Of a DNA stretch of 64,000 nt, positions 40,696 to 50,486 are shown one piece after another. Location of the stretch: positions 1 to 64,000 of the forward strand of contig CAVTFD010000014.1 of assembly GCA_963733945.1 (NCBI GenBank). The letters run 5' to 3'. The stretch comes from AP-15 sp963733945 (GTDB lineage: Bacteria > Pseudomonadota > Alphaproteobacteria > ATCC43930 > CGMCC-115725). Both the position numbers and the translations under genes were made by a program. How positions within the stretch are numbered: position 1 is the stretch's first letter; each line of letters begins with the position of its first letter. A model generated the notes under the pieces. It was not told the origin of the DNA, made no database searches, and saw nothing but the letters and a program-made list of their open reading frames with translations.

Positions 40696-43600
40696 CTAGC
40701 GCAGTGTTCTTCGACGAAACAGCGCGCTCGAACGCTCGCGCAGGCTCTGGAAGGTTACGTACAGCATCGGGATCACGAAAAGGCCGATCGCGCTTGCGGC
40801 AATCATCCCGGCAAAGACCGGCGTGCCGACGCTGTGCCGGCTGATCTCGGCGGCTCCCGTCGCGACGACCAGCGGGAAGACCCCAAGGATAAACGCGAAC
40901 GAGGTCATCATCACCGCGCGAAACCGCATCCGGGCGCCCAGCACTCCCGCCTCCTGGATGTCCTTGCCGGCCTCGCGCTGGTCCTTGGCGAAGGCGACGA
41001 TCAGGATGCCGTTCTTGGCGGCCATAGCGATCAGCACGACGAGCCCGATTTCGGCATAAAGGTCGAGCGATACGCGGAACAGCAGGATGCCGATAAAGGC
41101 GCCCAGGACCCCGACCGGCACCGACAACAACACCGGCACCGGGATCATCCAGCTTTCGTAAAGGCCGACTAGAAACAGAAACGCGAACAGGATCGCAAGC
41201 CCGAGGATCGCTCCGGTCTGACCCGCGGCCGCGACTTGCTGGTAGGCAGTCCCGGTCCATTCGTAGCTAAAGCCTGCCGGCAAGGTCTTGGCCGAGACCT
41301 CCGCCATTGCTGCCAACGCGGTGCCGGAGGATGTGCCGACCGACGGGCTGCCCTGTATTGGGATTGCGCGATAGTTGTTGTAGCGGGTGATGACCTGGGG
41401 CCCGACGATGATGCCGGCATGGGCGATCGACGCCAACGGCACGTCGGTGCCGTATTTGTTGCGGATATAGATCTGCCACAGCGATGAAATGTCCTGGCGA
41501 TCGGCCGGTTCGCCCTCGATATTGACCTGCCAGACCCGACCGAACAGATTGAAGTTGTTGACATAATAACTGCCCAGCGCGGCCTGCAACGTGGTGAACA
41601 CGTCGCTCATCGACAGTCCGAGCGCCTGCGCCTTCTGCCGGTCGATATTCAGAAAGATCGACGGGTTGCTGGCGGTGTAGGTCGAAAACACGCGCGTGAG
41701 CCTGGAGTCGCGATTGGCGGCGGCGAGCAGCCCTTGCATGACGCTGTTCATCGCCGCCGGCTCCTGGCCTTCGAGGCCTTCGAGTTCGTATTCAAAGCCG
41801 CCCGTCGTCGATAGGCCGATGATCGGCGGTAGGTTGAACGGGATCACGGTCGCGGCGCGAAGCTCCTGCCCGGCAGCAAACACGCGCCCGATCAGCGCCT
41901 GCGCCGAATTGGCGGCGCCGACGCGGTCGGCAAACGGCTTCAACGTCGGCACAATAAAAGCAGCGTTTGGTTCGTTGACGCCGTCGATGATCGAAAAACC
42001 GATAATTGCAGCGACGTTCTCGACCTGCGGCATCGAGTGGAGCAGCGCCTCGATCCGCTTTGCCGCGTCGCTGCTGCGCGTCACCGAGGCGCCGTCCGGC
42101 AACTGCACCGAGATGAAGAACGCCTCCTGATCCTCTTCCGGTAGAAACCCGGTTGGCACGCGCCCCTGCAGCGCGTAAATCGCCGCTGCAGCCGCCAGGA
42201 TCGCGACAACCCCCAGGAAGGACACGCGGACCAGTCGGGCGACAATCGCCGCATAACCGTCGCGGACATTGTCGATGCGTCCAAGCACCCAGCCCATGAC
42301 CCCGCGCTTGGGACCGCCGTGCCGTAAAAACACCGCGCATAGCGCCGGCGACAGGGTCAGCGCATTCAGCGCCGAAATCGCCATCGCAACGCTGATCGTC
42401 ACCGCGAACTGTCGGAACAAGGTTCCCGACACGCCGGGGATAAAGGCGATCGGCACAAATACCGAAAACAGCACGAGCGTGATCGCGACGATCGGCCCGG
42501 TGATCTCGGTCATCGCCTTTTTGGTCGCGTCGGCCGGCGACAATTCCGGGTTTTCTTCCATAACCCGTTCGACGTTCTCGACGACGACAATCGCGTCGTC
42601 GACGAGGATGCCGATCGCCAGCACCATCGCCAAAAGCGAGATGGTGTTGGCCGAATAGCCCATCGCCAGCAATACCGCGAAAGTGCCAATGACGCTGACC
42701 GGCACGGCTATCGCCGGAATTAACGTCGCGCGCAACGAGCCGAGAAACAGGAACACAACGATGACGACGAGGATAAACGCTATCAGCAGCGTGATCAGTA
42801 CGTCGTGGATCGTGTCAAAGACAAACGTGGTCGTGTCGTAATTGACTACGTATTTGAGACCCGGCGGAAAACGCTGGCTCAACCGCGCCATGTTGGCGCG
42901 TACCAGATTTGCGGTCGTGACGGCATTGGCGCCGGGGGTCAGATAGATGCCGATCGCGACCGCGGGCTTGCCGTTGAAGCGGGCCTCGATGTCCTGGTTC
43001 TCGGCGCCGAGTTCGACCCGCGCCACGTCCTTGATCCGCAACAGCGAGCCGTCCGGGTTGGCGCGCAAGACGATATTGCCGAACTGCTCGGGCGTGACGA
43101 GCCGCCCCTGCGTCTGGATGTTGAGCTGGAACTGCTGCTCGTTCGAGATCGGCCGCGCGCCGATACGCCCGACCGGCGCTATCACGTTTTGCGTCTGAAT
43201 CGCTGCGATCACGTCGGACGGGGTCAATTGCAGGTTGTCGAGACGCTGGGTGTCAAACCAGATCCGCATCGAGTAATTGAGCGCACCAAAGATATGCGCC
43301 TGCCCGACCCCCGGCGTGCGCGACAACACGTCAAGTACATTGATGATCGCGTAATTGGTAATAAACAGTGGATCTTGCTTGCCGCTTTCGCTGTAGAGCA
43401 CGACGAATTGCAGCACCGCCGATGATTTCTTTTGAACGACGAGCCCTTCGAGCTGGACTTCCTGGGGGAGCTGGGAGAGGGCGGTCTGGACCCGGTTGTT
43501 GACGTTCACCGTGTCGATATCGGGATCGCTGCCGAGCTCGAAACTGACGGTCAGGTTGTAGCTGCCGTCGTTGCCGCTCGTCGACTTCATGTAGATCATC

Positions 43601-43824
43601 TTGTCGACGCCGACGACCTGCGCCTCGATCGGCTGCGCGACGCTGGCTTCGACATCGGCCGCCGAGGCGCCCGGATACGTGGCCGCGACCTGAACCTGCG
43701 GCGGCACGATATCGGGGAATTGCGCGACAGGAATGCGGGTCAACGCGATCAGCCCGGCGATCGTGATTACGAGCGCGATGACGACCGCCAGCCGCGGCCG
43801 GTCAACAAAGATCGCGGAGATCAC
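40696..43824 (-). CDS. RND multidrug efflux transporter, HAE-1 (AcrB/MexB) type
   Basis: The 1042-aa inner-membrane pump has 12 transmembrane segments, with helix 1 at 9-28 (RLAVVIALVITIAGLIALTR). Two large periplasmic loops carry porter subdomains (VAATYPGASAADVEASVAQP). The proton-relay aspartates are in AIGILVDDAIVVVENVER and the lysine in AMAAKNGILIVAFAKD. The ending (SLRERSSALFRRR) is typical. It exports hydrophobic compounds with the adaptor encoded immediately upstream (3-nt gap). No TolC-like outer membrane gene or TetR regulator is adjacent, so a shared outer channel is expected. Confidence 0.95.
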   Translation of the reverse strand: MISAIFVDRPRLAVVIALVITIAGLIALTRIPVAQFPDIVPPQVQVAATYPGASAADVEASVAQPIEAQVVGVDKMIYMKSTSGNDGSYNLTVSFELGSDPDIDTVNVNNRVQTALSQLPQEVQLEGLVVQKKSSAVLQFVVLYSESGKQDPLFITNYAIINVLDVLSRTPGVGQAHIFGALNYSMRIWFDTQRLDNLQLTPSDVIAAIQTQNVIAPVGRIGARPISNEQQFQLNIQTQGRLVTPEQFGNIVLRANPDGSLLRIKDVARVELGAENQDIEARFNGKPAVAIGIYLTPGANAVTTANLVRANMARLSQRFPPGLKYVVNYDTTTFVFDTIHDVLITLLIAFILVVIVVFLFLGSLRATLIPAIAVPVSVIGTFAVLLAMGYSANTISLLAMVLAIGILVDDAIVVVENVERVMEENPELSPADATKKAMTEITGPIVAITLVLFSVFVPIAFIPGVSGTLFRQFAVTISVAMAISALNALTLSPALCAVFLRHGGPKRGVMGWVLGRIDNVRDGYAAIVARLVRVSFLGVVAILAAAAAIYALQGRVPTGFLPEEDQEAFFISVQLPDGASVTRSSDAAKRIEALLHSMPQVENVAAIIGFSIIDGVNEPNAAFIVPTLKPFADRVGAANSAQALIGRVFAAGQELRAATVIPFNLPPIIGLSTTGGFEYELEGLEGQEPAAMNSVMQGLLAAANRDSRLTRVFSTYTASNPSIFLNIDRQKAQALGLSMSDVFTTLQAALGSYYVNNFNLFGRVWQVNIEGEPADRQDISSLWQIYIRNKYGTDVPLASIAHAGIIVGPQVITRYNNYRAIPIQGSPSVGTSSGTALAAMAEVSAKTLPAGFSYEWTGTAYQQVAAAGQTGAILGLAILFAFLFLVGLYESWMIPVPVLLSVPVGVLGAFIGILLFRVSLDLYAEIGLVVLIAMAAKNGILIVAFAKDQREAGKDIQEAGVLGARMRFRAVMMTSFAFILGVFPLVVATGAAEISRHSVGTPVFAGMIAASAIGLFVIPMLYVTFQSLRERSSALFRRRTLR

Positions 43825-43827
43825 GGA

Positions 43828-44994
43828 CTAACCCCCGGCGGCTGAGGGCGGCGGGCTCGCCGGACCGGGCGAGACGACCTCGCTGGGACGGGCGCGCTGC
43901 ACGCCCTCGGAAATCACCAGCTCCCCTTCGTTGAGCCCGCTCGTCACGATCGCCGTCGAGGGTGTCGACTGGCCGAGATGGATTCGCCGGATCTGCGCCC
44001 GATTTTGCTTATCGACGGTGTAGACATAATCGCCCTGCTGGTCGGACAACACTGCGGCGCGCGGGATCGCCAGTACCGAGACCGGCTGCACGCCTTCGAG
44101 CAGTACCGTCACGAATTCCTGGTCCGTGAGCTCTCGAAGAGTTGGTTGTCCGGGCTCTGCGGCGACCAGCACAGGGTTCGGGATCACGCCGCGCAGGGTG
44201 ATCGTGTCGGTGTTCTGGTCGATGGTCGGCGAGAGGTAATCGAGGTGGCCGACCTGTTTATAGATCTTCCCGGTTGGTAGCCGCAGGCGGATCACGACGG
44301 CGTTGAACCCGCCCTTCGGCACGTATTTGTCGCGCAACTCGAGTGCGGTGCGCAGCGCGACCGGGAAGTTGACGTACATCGGATCCTGGCTGACCAGGGT
44401 TGCCAATGTGCCGCTATTCGGCGAGACGACATTGCCTTCGGTCACCGCGGTGGCGCTGATCTTGCCGTCGATCGGGGCGCGGATTTCGGTGTAGCCGAGG
44501 TTGATTTCGGCGGTTGCAAGCTGCGCCTGCGCCGCGGCCACCTGCGCCGCCAACGAATGCTCGTTCGAGATCGTTTGGTCAACCTCCTGCTGCCGTCCGG
44601 CCGGGGTCTTGAGCAGGAACCCGGCGCGCGCGAGCTGCTGTGCGGCAAAGGTGTGCTGCGCTTCGAGCTGGGCGACATTGGCCTTGTTGAAATCGACCTG
44701 CGCCTGGAACGGCGGCTGTTCGAGCTGGTAGAGGAGGTCGCCCTGTTTGACCTCGGCGCCCTCGACAAATTCGCGCTTTTCGAGAAAGGCGGTGACGCGG
44801 GCGACCAGCGACACGCGTCCGATCGACTGGATGCGGCCGACGAATTCGTTCGACTGCGTGATGTCCTGGCGAGCGACGCGCACGACCCCCACCGCCGGCG
44901 GCCCGTTCGGCGCGGGTTGAGCTTCCGCCTCAAGCGCGAGCGTTGCGAGGAAGAGGGCCACCAGGAGATGCCGAATGACCTTTTTGTGGGCCAC
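43828..44994 (-). CDS. RND efflux periplasmic adaptor (AcrA/MexA type)
   Basis: A 388-aa membrane fusion protein with an N-terminal signal (VIRHLLVALFLATLALEAEA) but no lipobox cysteine. A lipoyl-type domain (LVARVTAFLEKREFVEGAEV, GDLLYQLEQPPF), an alpha-hairpin (about 90-160) and a beta-barrel (INLGYTEIRAPIDGKIS) follow. I chose GTG at 44994 because GGAGG sits 7 nt upstream; the ATG at 45015 would place that ribosome site inside the coding region. It is the first gene of the pump operon. Confidence 0.93.
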   Translation of the reverse strand: MAHKKVIRHLLVALFLATLALEAEAQPAPNGPPAVGVVRVARQDITQSNEFVGRIQSIGRVSLVARVTAFLEKREFVEGAEVKQGDLLYQLEQPPFQAQVDFNKANVAQLEAQHTFAAQQLARAGFLLKTPAGRQQEVDQTISNEHSLAAQVAAAQAQLATAEINLGYTEIRAPIDGKISATAVTEGNVVSPNSGTLATLVSQDPMYVNFPVALRTALELRDKYVPKGGFNAVVIRLRLPTGKIYKQVGHLDYLSPTIDQNTDTITLRGVIPNPVLVAAEPGQPTLRELTDQEFVTVLLEGVQPVSVLAIPRAAVLSDQQGDYVYTVDKQNRAQIRRIHLGQSTPSTAIVTSGLNEGELVISEGVQRARPSEVVSPGPASPPPSAAGG

Positions 44995-45302
44995 CGTGAT
45001 TCCTCCGAAAGGCATGGCATGCGATCTGCGCCCCGAGTACGGGCAGGCGGGGCCGGACCCGGTTGGGGAGGCGCCTTTATCGAGACAAGCCGCGGGAGGC
45101 TACGCTGTCAAGATCGTCGGCGACATGGCAATCTCTCGTCGAATCAAAACCAAAAAAGTACAGCGGTCACATTGGGGCGCCCGATGTTTGCAACAAGGGG
45201 CGCGGGAGCCGGCATCTTGAGCCATCAGGGTTCTCTGTGCGTGCTGAAGCGGTGGCGACGAGGTCTTCGCGCTGCGCGCGTGTCGAGAAAGCACTGCAAC
45301 GA
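44995..45302. other. gap upstream of the RND operon, no gene seen
   Basis: About 300 bp between the adaptor start and the DUF488 stop. It should hold the promoter of the pump operon (minus strand). No convincing -35/-10 pair, repeat or ORF with a ribosome site was found. A short A-rich tract lies at about 45149-45157. Confidence 0.4.
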
Positions 45303-45875
45303 CTACAGTAACGCCGCCTGCTCAGGGGGATACGTAATTCGCATTCCTTCCACCTGGGCAAATGATGTGAGCCTATGCATCTGGTAACTGGACTCGGAGA
45401 GAATTTCGACCACCGGTATGCCGCGCACACCGAGCGCATCGGCTACCAGCGAACGGTGGCACCGCCACGGCACCGCTTCGGCGCACATGATCGCAGTTCG
45501 TTTTGAGCGACCAAGCTGAATTAAGGTTTCGAGCGCGCGTAGAAACGCCTCGGTTTGCATATAGTCGGCATAGCCGCGAAAGCTGCCATTGCGCCAGCCG
45601 GTATTGGGAGAATCTTTATGTGGGTGCCGCAAACCGCCCAGCGCGTGAATATGAACAAAGTCGATGCCTTGGGCTGAGAGTGTGTCAGCCAGCGTGGCGC
45701 CGTTAAATTGCGGGTTATGGCGGGAACGCGGCACTGTGCGGATATCCACCAAGCGTTCGATGCCATAGGTTCTGATCAACGCGATAAAACGTTCGATCGG
45801 CAAGGTTGAATGGCCGAGAGTGAAAACGACACCTGCCGGCCAGTTGGCGATTTCCGGAGTGGGCTGATCGCTCAT
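45303..45875 (-). CDS. DUF488 domain protein
   Basis: A 190-aa protein of the DUF488 family: FTLGHSTLPIERFIALIRTY, VDIRTVPRSRHNPQFNG, YVHIHALGG-like IDFVHIHALGGLRHP, and CAEAVPWRCHRSLVADAL with the conserved E-x2-P/C-H-R pattern. Function is unknown; members are predicted nucleic-acid or nucleotide-binding enzymes. The ATG at 45875 (MSDQPTPEI) gives the usual length; an in-frame start at 46007 would add 44 unconserved residues. Confidence 0.85.
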   Translation of the reverse strand: MSDQPTPEIANWPAGVVFTLGHSTLPIERFIALIRTYGIERLVDIRTVPRSRHNPQFNGATLADTLSAQGIDFVHIHALGGLRHPHKDSPNTGWRNGSFRGYADYMQTEAFLRALETLIQLGRSKRTAIMCAEAVPWRCHRSLVADALGVRGIPVVEILSESSYQMHRLTSFAQVEGMRITYPPEQAALL

Positions 45876-46018
45876 TTCAGGCGGACTGTCCAAGAATTGT
45901 CTTTCCGCAGCGGCGCGATTGGTTAGTCCCGACAATCGCTCGAAAAGCGGCACTCGGTAGGCGTATCGCGTTGGATCACAGTCGGTGCTCGCTCCAACGA
46001 TGAACACTCCCGCACCCG

Positions 46019-46966
46019 CTACAGATCCAGTTCAAGGACAGGGGTTTTCGCGCGGGAGCAGCAGATCAGCACGTAGCGCTCGCGGTCTTTGGCGGACAGG
46101 ATCTGGTCGCGGTGGTCGGGCTCACCGGTGCGGTACGGAGTGAGGCAGGCGCCGCAATAGCCGAACTCGCACGAGCTCCTTACCGTAACGCCATGGCGGC
46201 GCAGCACCTCGATGATCGTCTCGCCCGGCGCAATTTCGTATTCAACGCCGCTCTTGGCCAGCCTGACGCGGAACGCCCCGTCCTCGGTCAGCGGTTCCGG
46301 CGGGCGCGCGGCCGGTCCGGTGAAATATTCGAAATGCACGGTACCCGGAGGCCATTCGGCGGCGGCCGCGGCGGCCGCTTTCATCAAACCGGCGGGGCCG
46401 CAGTAATAAAGATGGGTTCCCGGCTGCGGCTCGCGCAAGGCTGCCGCGATGTCGAGGCCCCGCCGCGGATCGCCGCCGTCATGGTGAAAGCGGACCCGCC
46501 CCTGCGCCGCGAGCAGGTCCAGTTCCTCGCGGAACGCGGTCGCTTCGGGCGAGCGGGTGCAGTAATGCAGCAGGAACTCGCCGCCGCAGCGGCGCAATTC
46601 GGCGATCATGGCCATGATCGGCGTAATGCCGATGCCGCCGGCGAGGAAAAGGTGCCGCTCGGCCTCCTCGGCGAGCGGGAAATTGTTGCGCGGCAGAGAG
46701 ACCTCGGCCGGATCGCCGACGCGGACTGTCTCGTGCAGCTGGCGCGAGCCCTCCCCGTCCCGCTCGCGCAGCACCGCGATGCAATAGCGCCGGCGCTCGG
46801 CCGGGTCGTTGCACAAGGAATAATCGCGCAACAGCCCGCCGCCAAGCCGCACCGCGATGTGCGATCCCGCGGCAAAGCGGGGCAGGTCGCGCCCGCGCGG
46901 ATCGACGAGCTCGTAGCCATTGATGGCTTCGGCGAGATAAGTGATCGAGCGGACGCGCAACTGCAT
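46019..46966 (-). CDS. phthalate-dioxygenase-reductase-like (PDR/VanB family) oxidoreductase
   Basis: A 315-aa electron-transfer protein in the order FMN/FAD domain, NAD domain, ferredoxin. Seen are RDYSLCNDP (flavin), FLAGGIGITPIMAMI (NAD) and YYCGPAGLMKAA. A C-terminal plant-type [2Fe-2S] site follows: SCEFGYCGACLTPYRTG and a final CC near ERYVLICCSR. This architecture serves class IA Rieske oxygenases, but no oxygenase gene is in the window. It is divergent from a cupin gene across 131 bp, suggesting a shared regulatory region. Confidence 0.9.
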   Translation of the reverse strand: MQLRVRSITYLAEAINGYELVDPRGRDLPRFAAGSHIAVRLGGGLLRDYSLCNDPAERRRYCIAVLRERDGEGSRQLHETVRVGDPAEVSLPRNNFPLAEEAERHLFLAGGIGITPIMAMIAELRRCGGEFLLHYCTRSPEATAFREELDLLAAQGRVRFHHDGGDPRRGLDIAAALREPQPGTHLYYCGPAGLMKAAAAAAAEWPPGTVHFEYFTGPAARPPEPLTEDGAFRVRLAKSGVEYEIAPGETIIEVLRRHGVTVRSSCEFGYCGACLTPYRTGEPDHRDQILSAKDRERYVLICCSRAKTPVLELDL

Positions 46967-47097
46967 GTCGGGGTCTCCGCGCCGGGCAGCCGACTATGCG
47001 CGGTTCACATCCCGAACGCATCCCCGATATTGCAGATCCCGGATGTGCCGGGCGAAGATCCGCCGACAGACGCCAGCATCGGCCAAGGAGACCCATG

Positions 47098-47574
47098 ATG
47101 CCTCTCAAATTTCGCCGGGTTGTGACCGGCCACGACACCAATGGACGCGCCATCGTCCAGATCGACGAGATGGCGAAGAACCTGGTTTCGGCGCGGCCGG
47201 GCGCCACGGCCGGCGTGGTCTGGACGACCGAAGGCTTTCCGGCCGACAACAACGGCAGCGAAGACGGCGGCTTGCGCCGGACCGGGACGACCTTGGCGAA
47301 CGGCACCGTCTTTCGGGTGCTCGAACTGATGCCCGGCTCCACCCCGCGCAACCACCGGACCGACTCGATCGATTACGCGGTAGTGATGTCGGGTGAGATC
47401 GATATGGAGCTTGACGATTCAACCGTTCATCTAAAGGCTGGCGACGTCCTGGTGCAGCGCGGCACGATCCACAATTGGGTCAATCGCGGCGCCGAACCCT
47501 GCGTCATCGCTTTTGTGCTGATTGCCGCCAACCCGGTCACCGCCGGCGGCAAGGTGTTGCATGCTCAAGGATGA
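47098..47574 (+). CDS. cupin domain protein
   Basis: A 158-aa single-domain cupin. The beta-barrel core is VFRVLELMPGSTPRNHRTDS, DYAVVMSGEIDMELDD, HLKAGDVLVQRGTIHNWVNR. Metal ligands are visible as H in NHRTDS with the later D/Y and the H in GTIHNW. AAGGAG lies 7 nt before ATG 47098 (4 nt before an adjacent in-frame ATG at 47095). It is divergent from the reductase and may act in the same aromatic or small-molecule pathway. Substrate unknown. Confidence 0.85.
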   Translation: MPLKFRRVVTGHDTNGRAIVQIDEMAKNLVSARPGATAGVVWTTEGFPADNNGSEDGGLRRTGTTLANGTVFRVLELMPGSTPRNHRTDSIDYAVVMSGEIDMELDDSTVHLKAGDVLVQRGTIHNWVNRGAEPCVIAFVLIAANPVTAGGKVLHAQG

Positions 47575-47594
47575 CGGGCGAAGAGAAGCGAGCG

Positions 47595-47617
47595 GGCGGG
47601 GAGGCACGGGCCCCGCC
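47595..47617 (+). terminator. GC-rich hairpin after the cupin gene
   Basis: GGCGGGG and CCCCGCC form a 7-bp stem with a 9-nt loop, 20 bp after the cupin stop. No U-run follows, so termination is only likely, not certain. Confidence 0.4.
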
Positions 47618-47732
47618 TCCTCCGCCGACCCCCTGGGTGGACCGCCAGGGTAACCCGGGATCCCGCGGCTCATACCCAAGCTCGTGATTACTCGACTATA
47701 GCCGGTTTACCCGGCGCTGTAGACAAATTGCA

Positions 47733-50486
47733 TCAAGTTTCCCCGATCAGCACCGACACAGGAAATTCGGTGAACAGTTCGGCGGCCGCGACCCGATCCT
47801 GTCGGTCGAGCCGGCGTCCGGTGAACACGTCGCGCCGTGTGCCACCCGGCGGCAGCACGATCTCCGCGCCACCCCAATCCGCAGCCTCGCCGCCGCCGTA
47901 GAGTTGAAGGGTCAGGCGTGGCACGGCGGCGACCAGCGAGACGCCGTCATGGCTGCGGGAGAGGGCGCAGAGATGGGCGCTTCTGTCCCCCGCGACCTCG
48001 ACCGGTCGGTAGTCGCCTTCAACGAAAAGTCGCGGGTAAGCGCGGCGCAGCGCCAGCAGGCGACGGGTTATGAACAACTTTTCGCGTCCGTCCTGCCAAT
48101 TCGAGACGAGGTCGTGAGGCCGCGCGTCGGCCACTGCTTCGAGCAACGCGCGGCGCGTGCCCCAGTCGACCGGCCGGCGATTGTCCGGATCGACCAAGCT
48201 GAAATCCCATAATTCGCCGCCCTGATAGATATCGGGCACCCCCGGCACGGTCAGCTTCAGCACCAGCTGGGCGAGCGCGGTGATCGCCCCGTGTCGCGCG
48301 AACCCGGCGACGAACCCATGAAACTCGGCGAGAAACGGGTTCGGACGCGATCCGTCGAGCACGGCGCGGACATAGCGTTGCAATGCGGCCTCGTAATCGG
48401 CGTGGGGATTGCTCCAGCTGGTTTCGAGCTTTCTCTCGCGCACCGCCTTGATCATGTAAGCCTCAATCCGCCCGGCGAGGCCGTCGAGGGCTTCGATGTC
48501 TTCAAGAGCGAGCCCCGGCGGCCACGCCCCAAACAGCGCCTGATAAAACAGGTATTCGACATTGCGGTCGGGTACGTGCGCACCGTCGATCTCGGAACGT
48601 CGCGAGCGATTGAGCCGCGACCATTGGAACACCCGGCGGCCCCATTCGCCCGGCATCTCCGACAGCAGCGCGAGGCGGGCGCGAGCATCCTCTCCGCGCT
48701 TGGTATCGTGCGTGGCGGTCGTCACCATCGCACGCGGCCATTGCCGGGCGCGCTGCTGCGCCAGGTGATGAAAAGCCGTGACCGACATGCCGAAGCGGCG
48801 CGGATCGCCCCCGACTTCGTTCAGCGCCAAAAACCGGACGTAGCGGTAGAAGGCGGTGTCCTCGGCGGCCTTGGCCATGACCGGACCGGTCATCTGCTGA
48901 AAGTGCATCGCGGTATGCAATGCGCCGCCCGGGTTGGGATCGCGCTCCGGTTCCGCGGCGTCGCCGGTCAAAACGGCACGCAGGAAATCGAAAATGCTGT
49001 CGTCGGCGCCGCGCCAGCGGTTACGTGCCTGCCCGATCGCCCAATCGATGTAGCGGCGATCGTCGGCGCTGGCGCCCTGCCTCGAGACATAGGTGCGGTA
49101 CACCGGAAAGGCGGCGACGACCTCCTCGATCGCCGCCAGCACGCCGTTCAAGGTAAAATCGCGGGTGCGGCGATCGCGCATGGCCAAAAGGTGGAACTCG
49201 CGCGCCAGCACGTTCATCTCGCTGGCCAGGTTGACCTGCATGATGCGCTTCTTGCAGGCGTAGAGGACGTCGTCGAAGCTTTCCCGGTTCGTCGTCATGC
49301 GGCGATAGAGCCGGGTCATGGCGGCTTCGCCCTCGGGATCGACGAAGATCGCCAGTACCTGATTGGCGAAATCGTAGCCGGTAGTGCCGGCGACCGGCCA
49401 ATCGGGCAACATCTCGTAGCGCGCCAGGATCTTTTCGACGAGCACGTATAGCGGTCCGCTGGAGCCCTGCTGCAGCCGATCGCAATAGCTCAGCGGGTCG
49501 AACAAGCCGTCGATGTGATCGATGCGCAGCCCTTGCACGTCGCCGCGCTCGATCAGGGCGAAGAGCAGCCGGTGGGTCGCTGCGAACAACTCGGGCAGCT
49601 CCATGCGCAGCCCGGCGAGATCGTTGATGTTGAAAAAGCGGCGGTAGTTGATCTCCTCCGCGGCCACTCGCCAATCGGAAATCCGGTAGGATTGGGCTTC
49701 GAGCAGCCCGTGCAAAAGGCCAAAGCTGTCCGGCCGGCCGGGGCAACCGGCAAGGCGCCGCAGCGCCACGTCGATCGAGGCGGCGACGGTCGGTTGCTGG
49801 GCGCGGTCGGCCAAGTTGCGTTTCAGCTCTGCGGCACGTCCGCGGGCTGTTGTCGGGGGCATTCTTGCAATCGCCGCGAAATCGCCGGCGGACTCAGCCA
49901 GCAACGCGCCGCCGTTTTCGAGAATCACCGCGTAGGAGCGAGGCGAGACCGGAAAGCGATGATCGAAATACCAGGCGCTGAAGCTACCCTCCGCCGGATC
50001 AAAGTTCAGTGTAATCTCGCCTCGTTCGAGGATCACTCCGTACTGCTCGCCGAGCACTGGCAGCAGCACCCGGCCTTCCAGATCGGCGCGAAGCGAATGC
50101 CAGTTGATGTCGAAATAGCGAGCGAACGGGGATTGCTCACCCCATTCCAGGACATCGCGCCACCAGACATTGTCGGCGCCGTTCGCCATATGGTTCGGGA
50201 CGAAATCGACGATCAGGCCCATGCCGTGCGCGTGTAGCGCCGCTGTGAAGTCCCCGAAATCCTCCTCGCTGCCAATTTCGGGATTGAGCCGGTTGTGGTC
50301 GATGATGTCGTAGCCATGCGTCGAGCCGGGCCGCGCCTCGGTAATCGGCGAGGCGTAAACGTGGCTGACCCCCAGGGCTTCGAGATACGGCACCAGATCC
50401 TTGGCATCGCGGAAGGTGAAGCCACGGTGGAACTGCAGCCGATAGGTGGCGCGGAGCGGGACCTCGACTGCGGGCGGGCCGCTCAT
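47733..50486 (-). CDS. treY: malto-oligosyltrehalose synthase
   Basis: TreY isomerises the reducing-end bond of maltooligosaccharides to a trehalose linkage. The 917-aa protein (GH13_26) begins MSGPPAVEVPLRATYRLQFH. Family motifs are GVSHVYASPI, IVDFVPNHMA, the nucleophile in QGLRIDHIDGLFDPLSY, a conserved VEKIL with the acid, and the C-terminal GVPDIYQGGELWDFSLVDPD. The start at 50486 overlaps the malQ stop as ATGA. It is the last gene of the minus-strand cluster. Confidence 0.95.
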   Translation of the reverse strand: MSGPPAVEVPLRATYRLQFHRGFTFRDAKDLVPYLEALGVSHVYASPITEARPGSTHGYDIIDHNRLNPEIGSEEDFGDFTAALHAHGMGLIVDFVPNHMANGADNVWWRDVLEWGEQSPFARYFDINWHSLRADLEGRVLLPVLGEQYGVILERGEITLNFDPAEGSFSAWYFDHRFPVSPRSYAVILENGGALLAESAGDFAAIARMPPTTARGRAAELKRNLADRAQQPTVAASIDVALRRLAGCPGRPDSFGLLHGLLEAQSYRISDWRVAAEEINYRRFFNINDLAGLRMELPELFAATHRLLFALIERGDVQGLRIDHIDGLFDPLSYCDRLQQGSSGPLYVLVEKILARYEMLPDWPVAGTTGYDFANQVLAIFVDPEGEAAMTRLYRRMTTNRESFDDVLYACKKRIMQVNLASEMNVLAREFHLLAMRDRRTRDFTLNGVLAAIEEVVAAFPVYRTYVSRQGASADDRRYIDWAIGQARNRWRGADDSIFDFLRAVLTGDAAEPERDPNPGGALHTAMHFQQMTGPVMAKAAEDTAFYRYVRFLALNEVGGDPRRFGMSVTAFHHLAQQRARQWPRAMVTTATHDTKRGEDARARLALLSEMPGEWGRRVFQWSRLNRSRRSEIDGAHVPDRNVEYLFYQALFGAWPPGLALEDIEALDGLAGRIEAYMIKAVRERKLETSWSNPHADYEAALQRYVRAVLDGSRPNPFLAEFHGFVAGFARHGAITALAQLVLKLTVPGVPDIYQGGELWDFSLVDPDNRRPVDWGTRRALLEAVADARPHDLVSNWQDGREKLFITRRLLALRRAYPRLFVEGDYRPVEVAGDRSAHLCALSRSHDGVSLVAAVPRLTLQLYGGGEAADWGGAEIVLPPGGTRRDVFTGRRLDRQDRVAAAELFTEFPVSVLIGET

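Noticed and set aside
45100..45294. Short frames upstream of the RND adaptor as a regulator gene
   Set aside because: None has a helix-turn-helix, a ribosome site or enough length for a TetR or MarR protein.
48291..49451. 386-codon plus-strand frame opposite treY
   Set aside because: Antisense to a confidently identified enzyme and without any recognisable motif.
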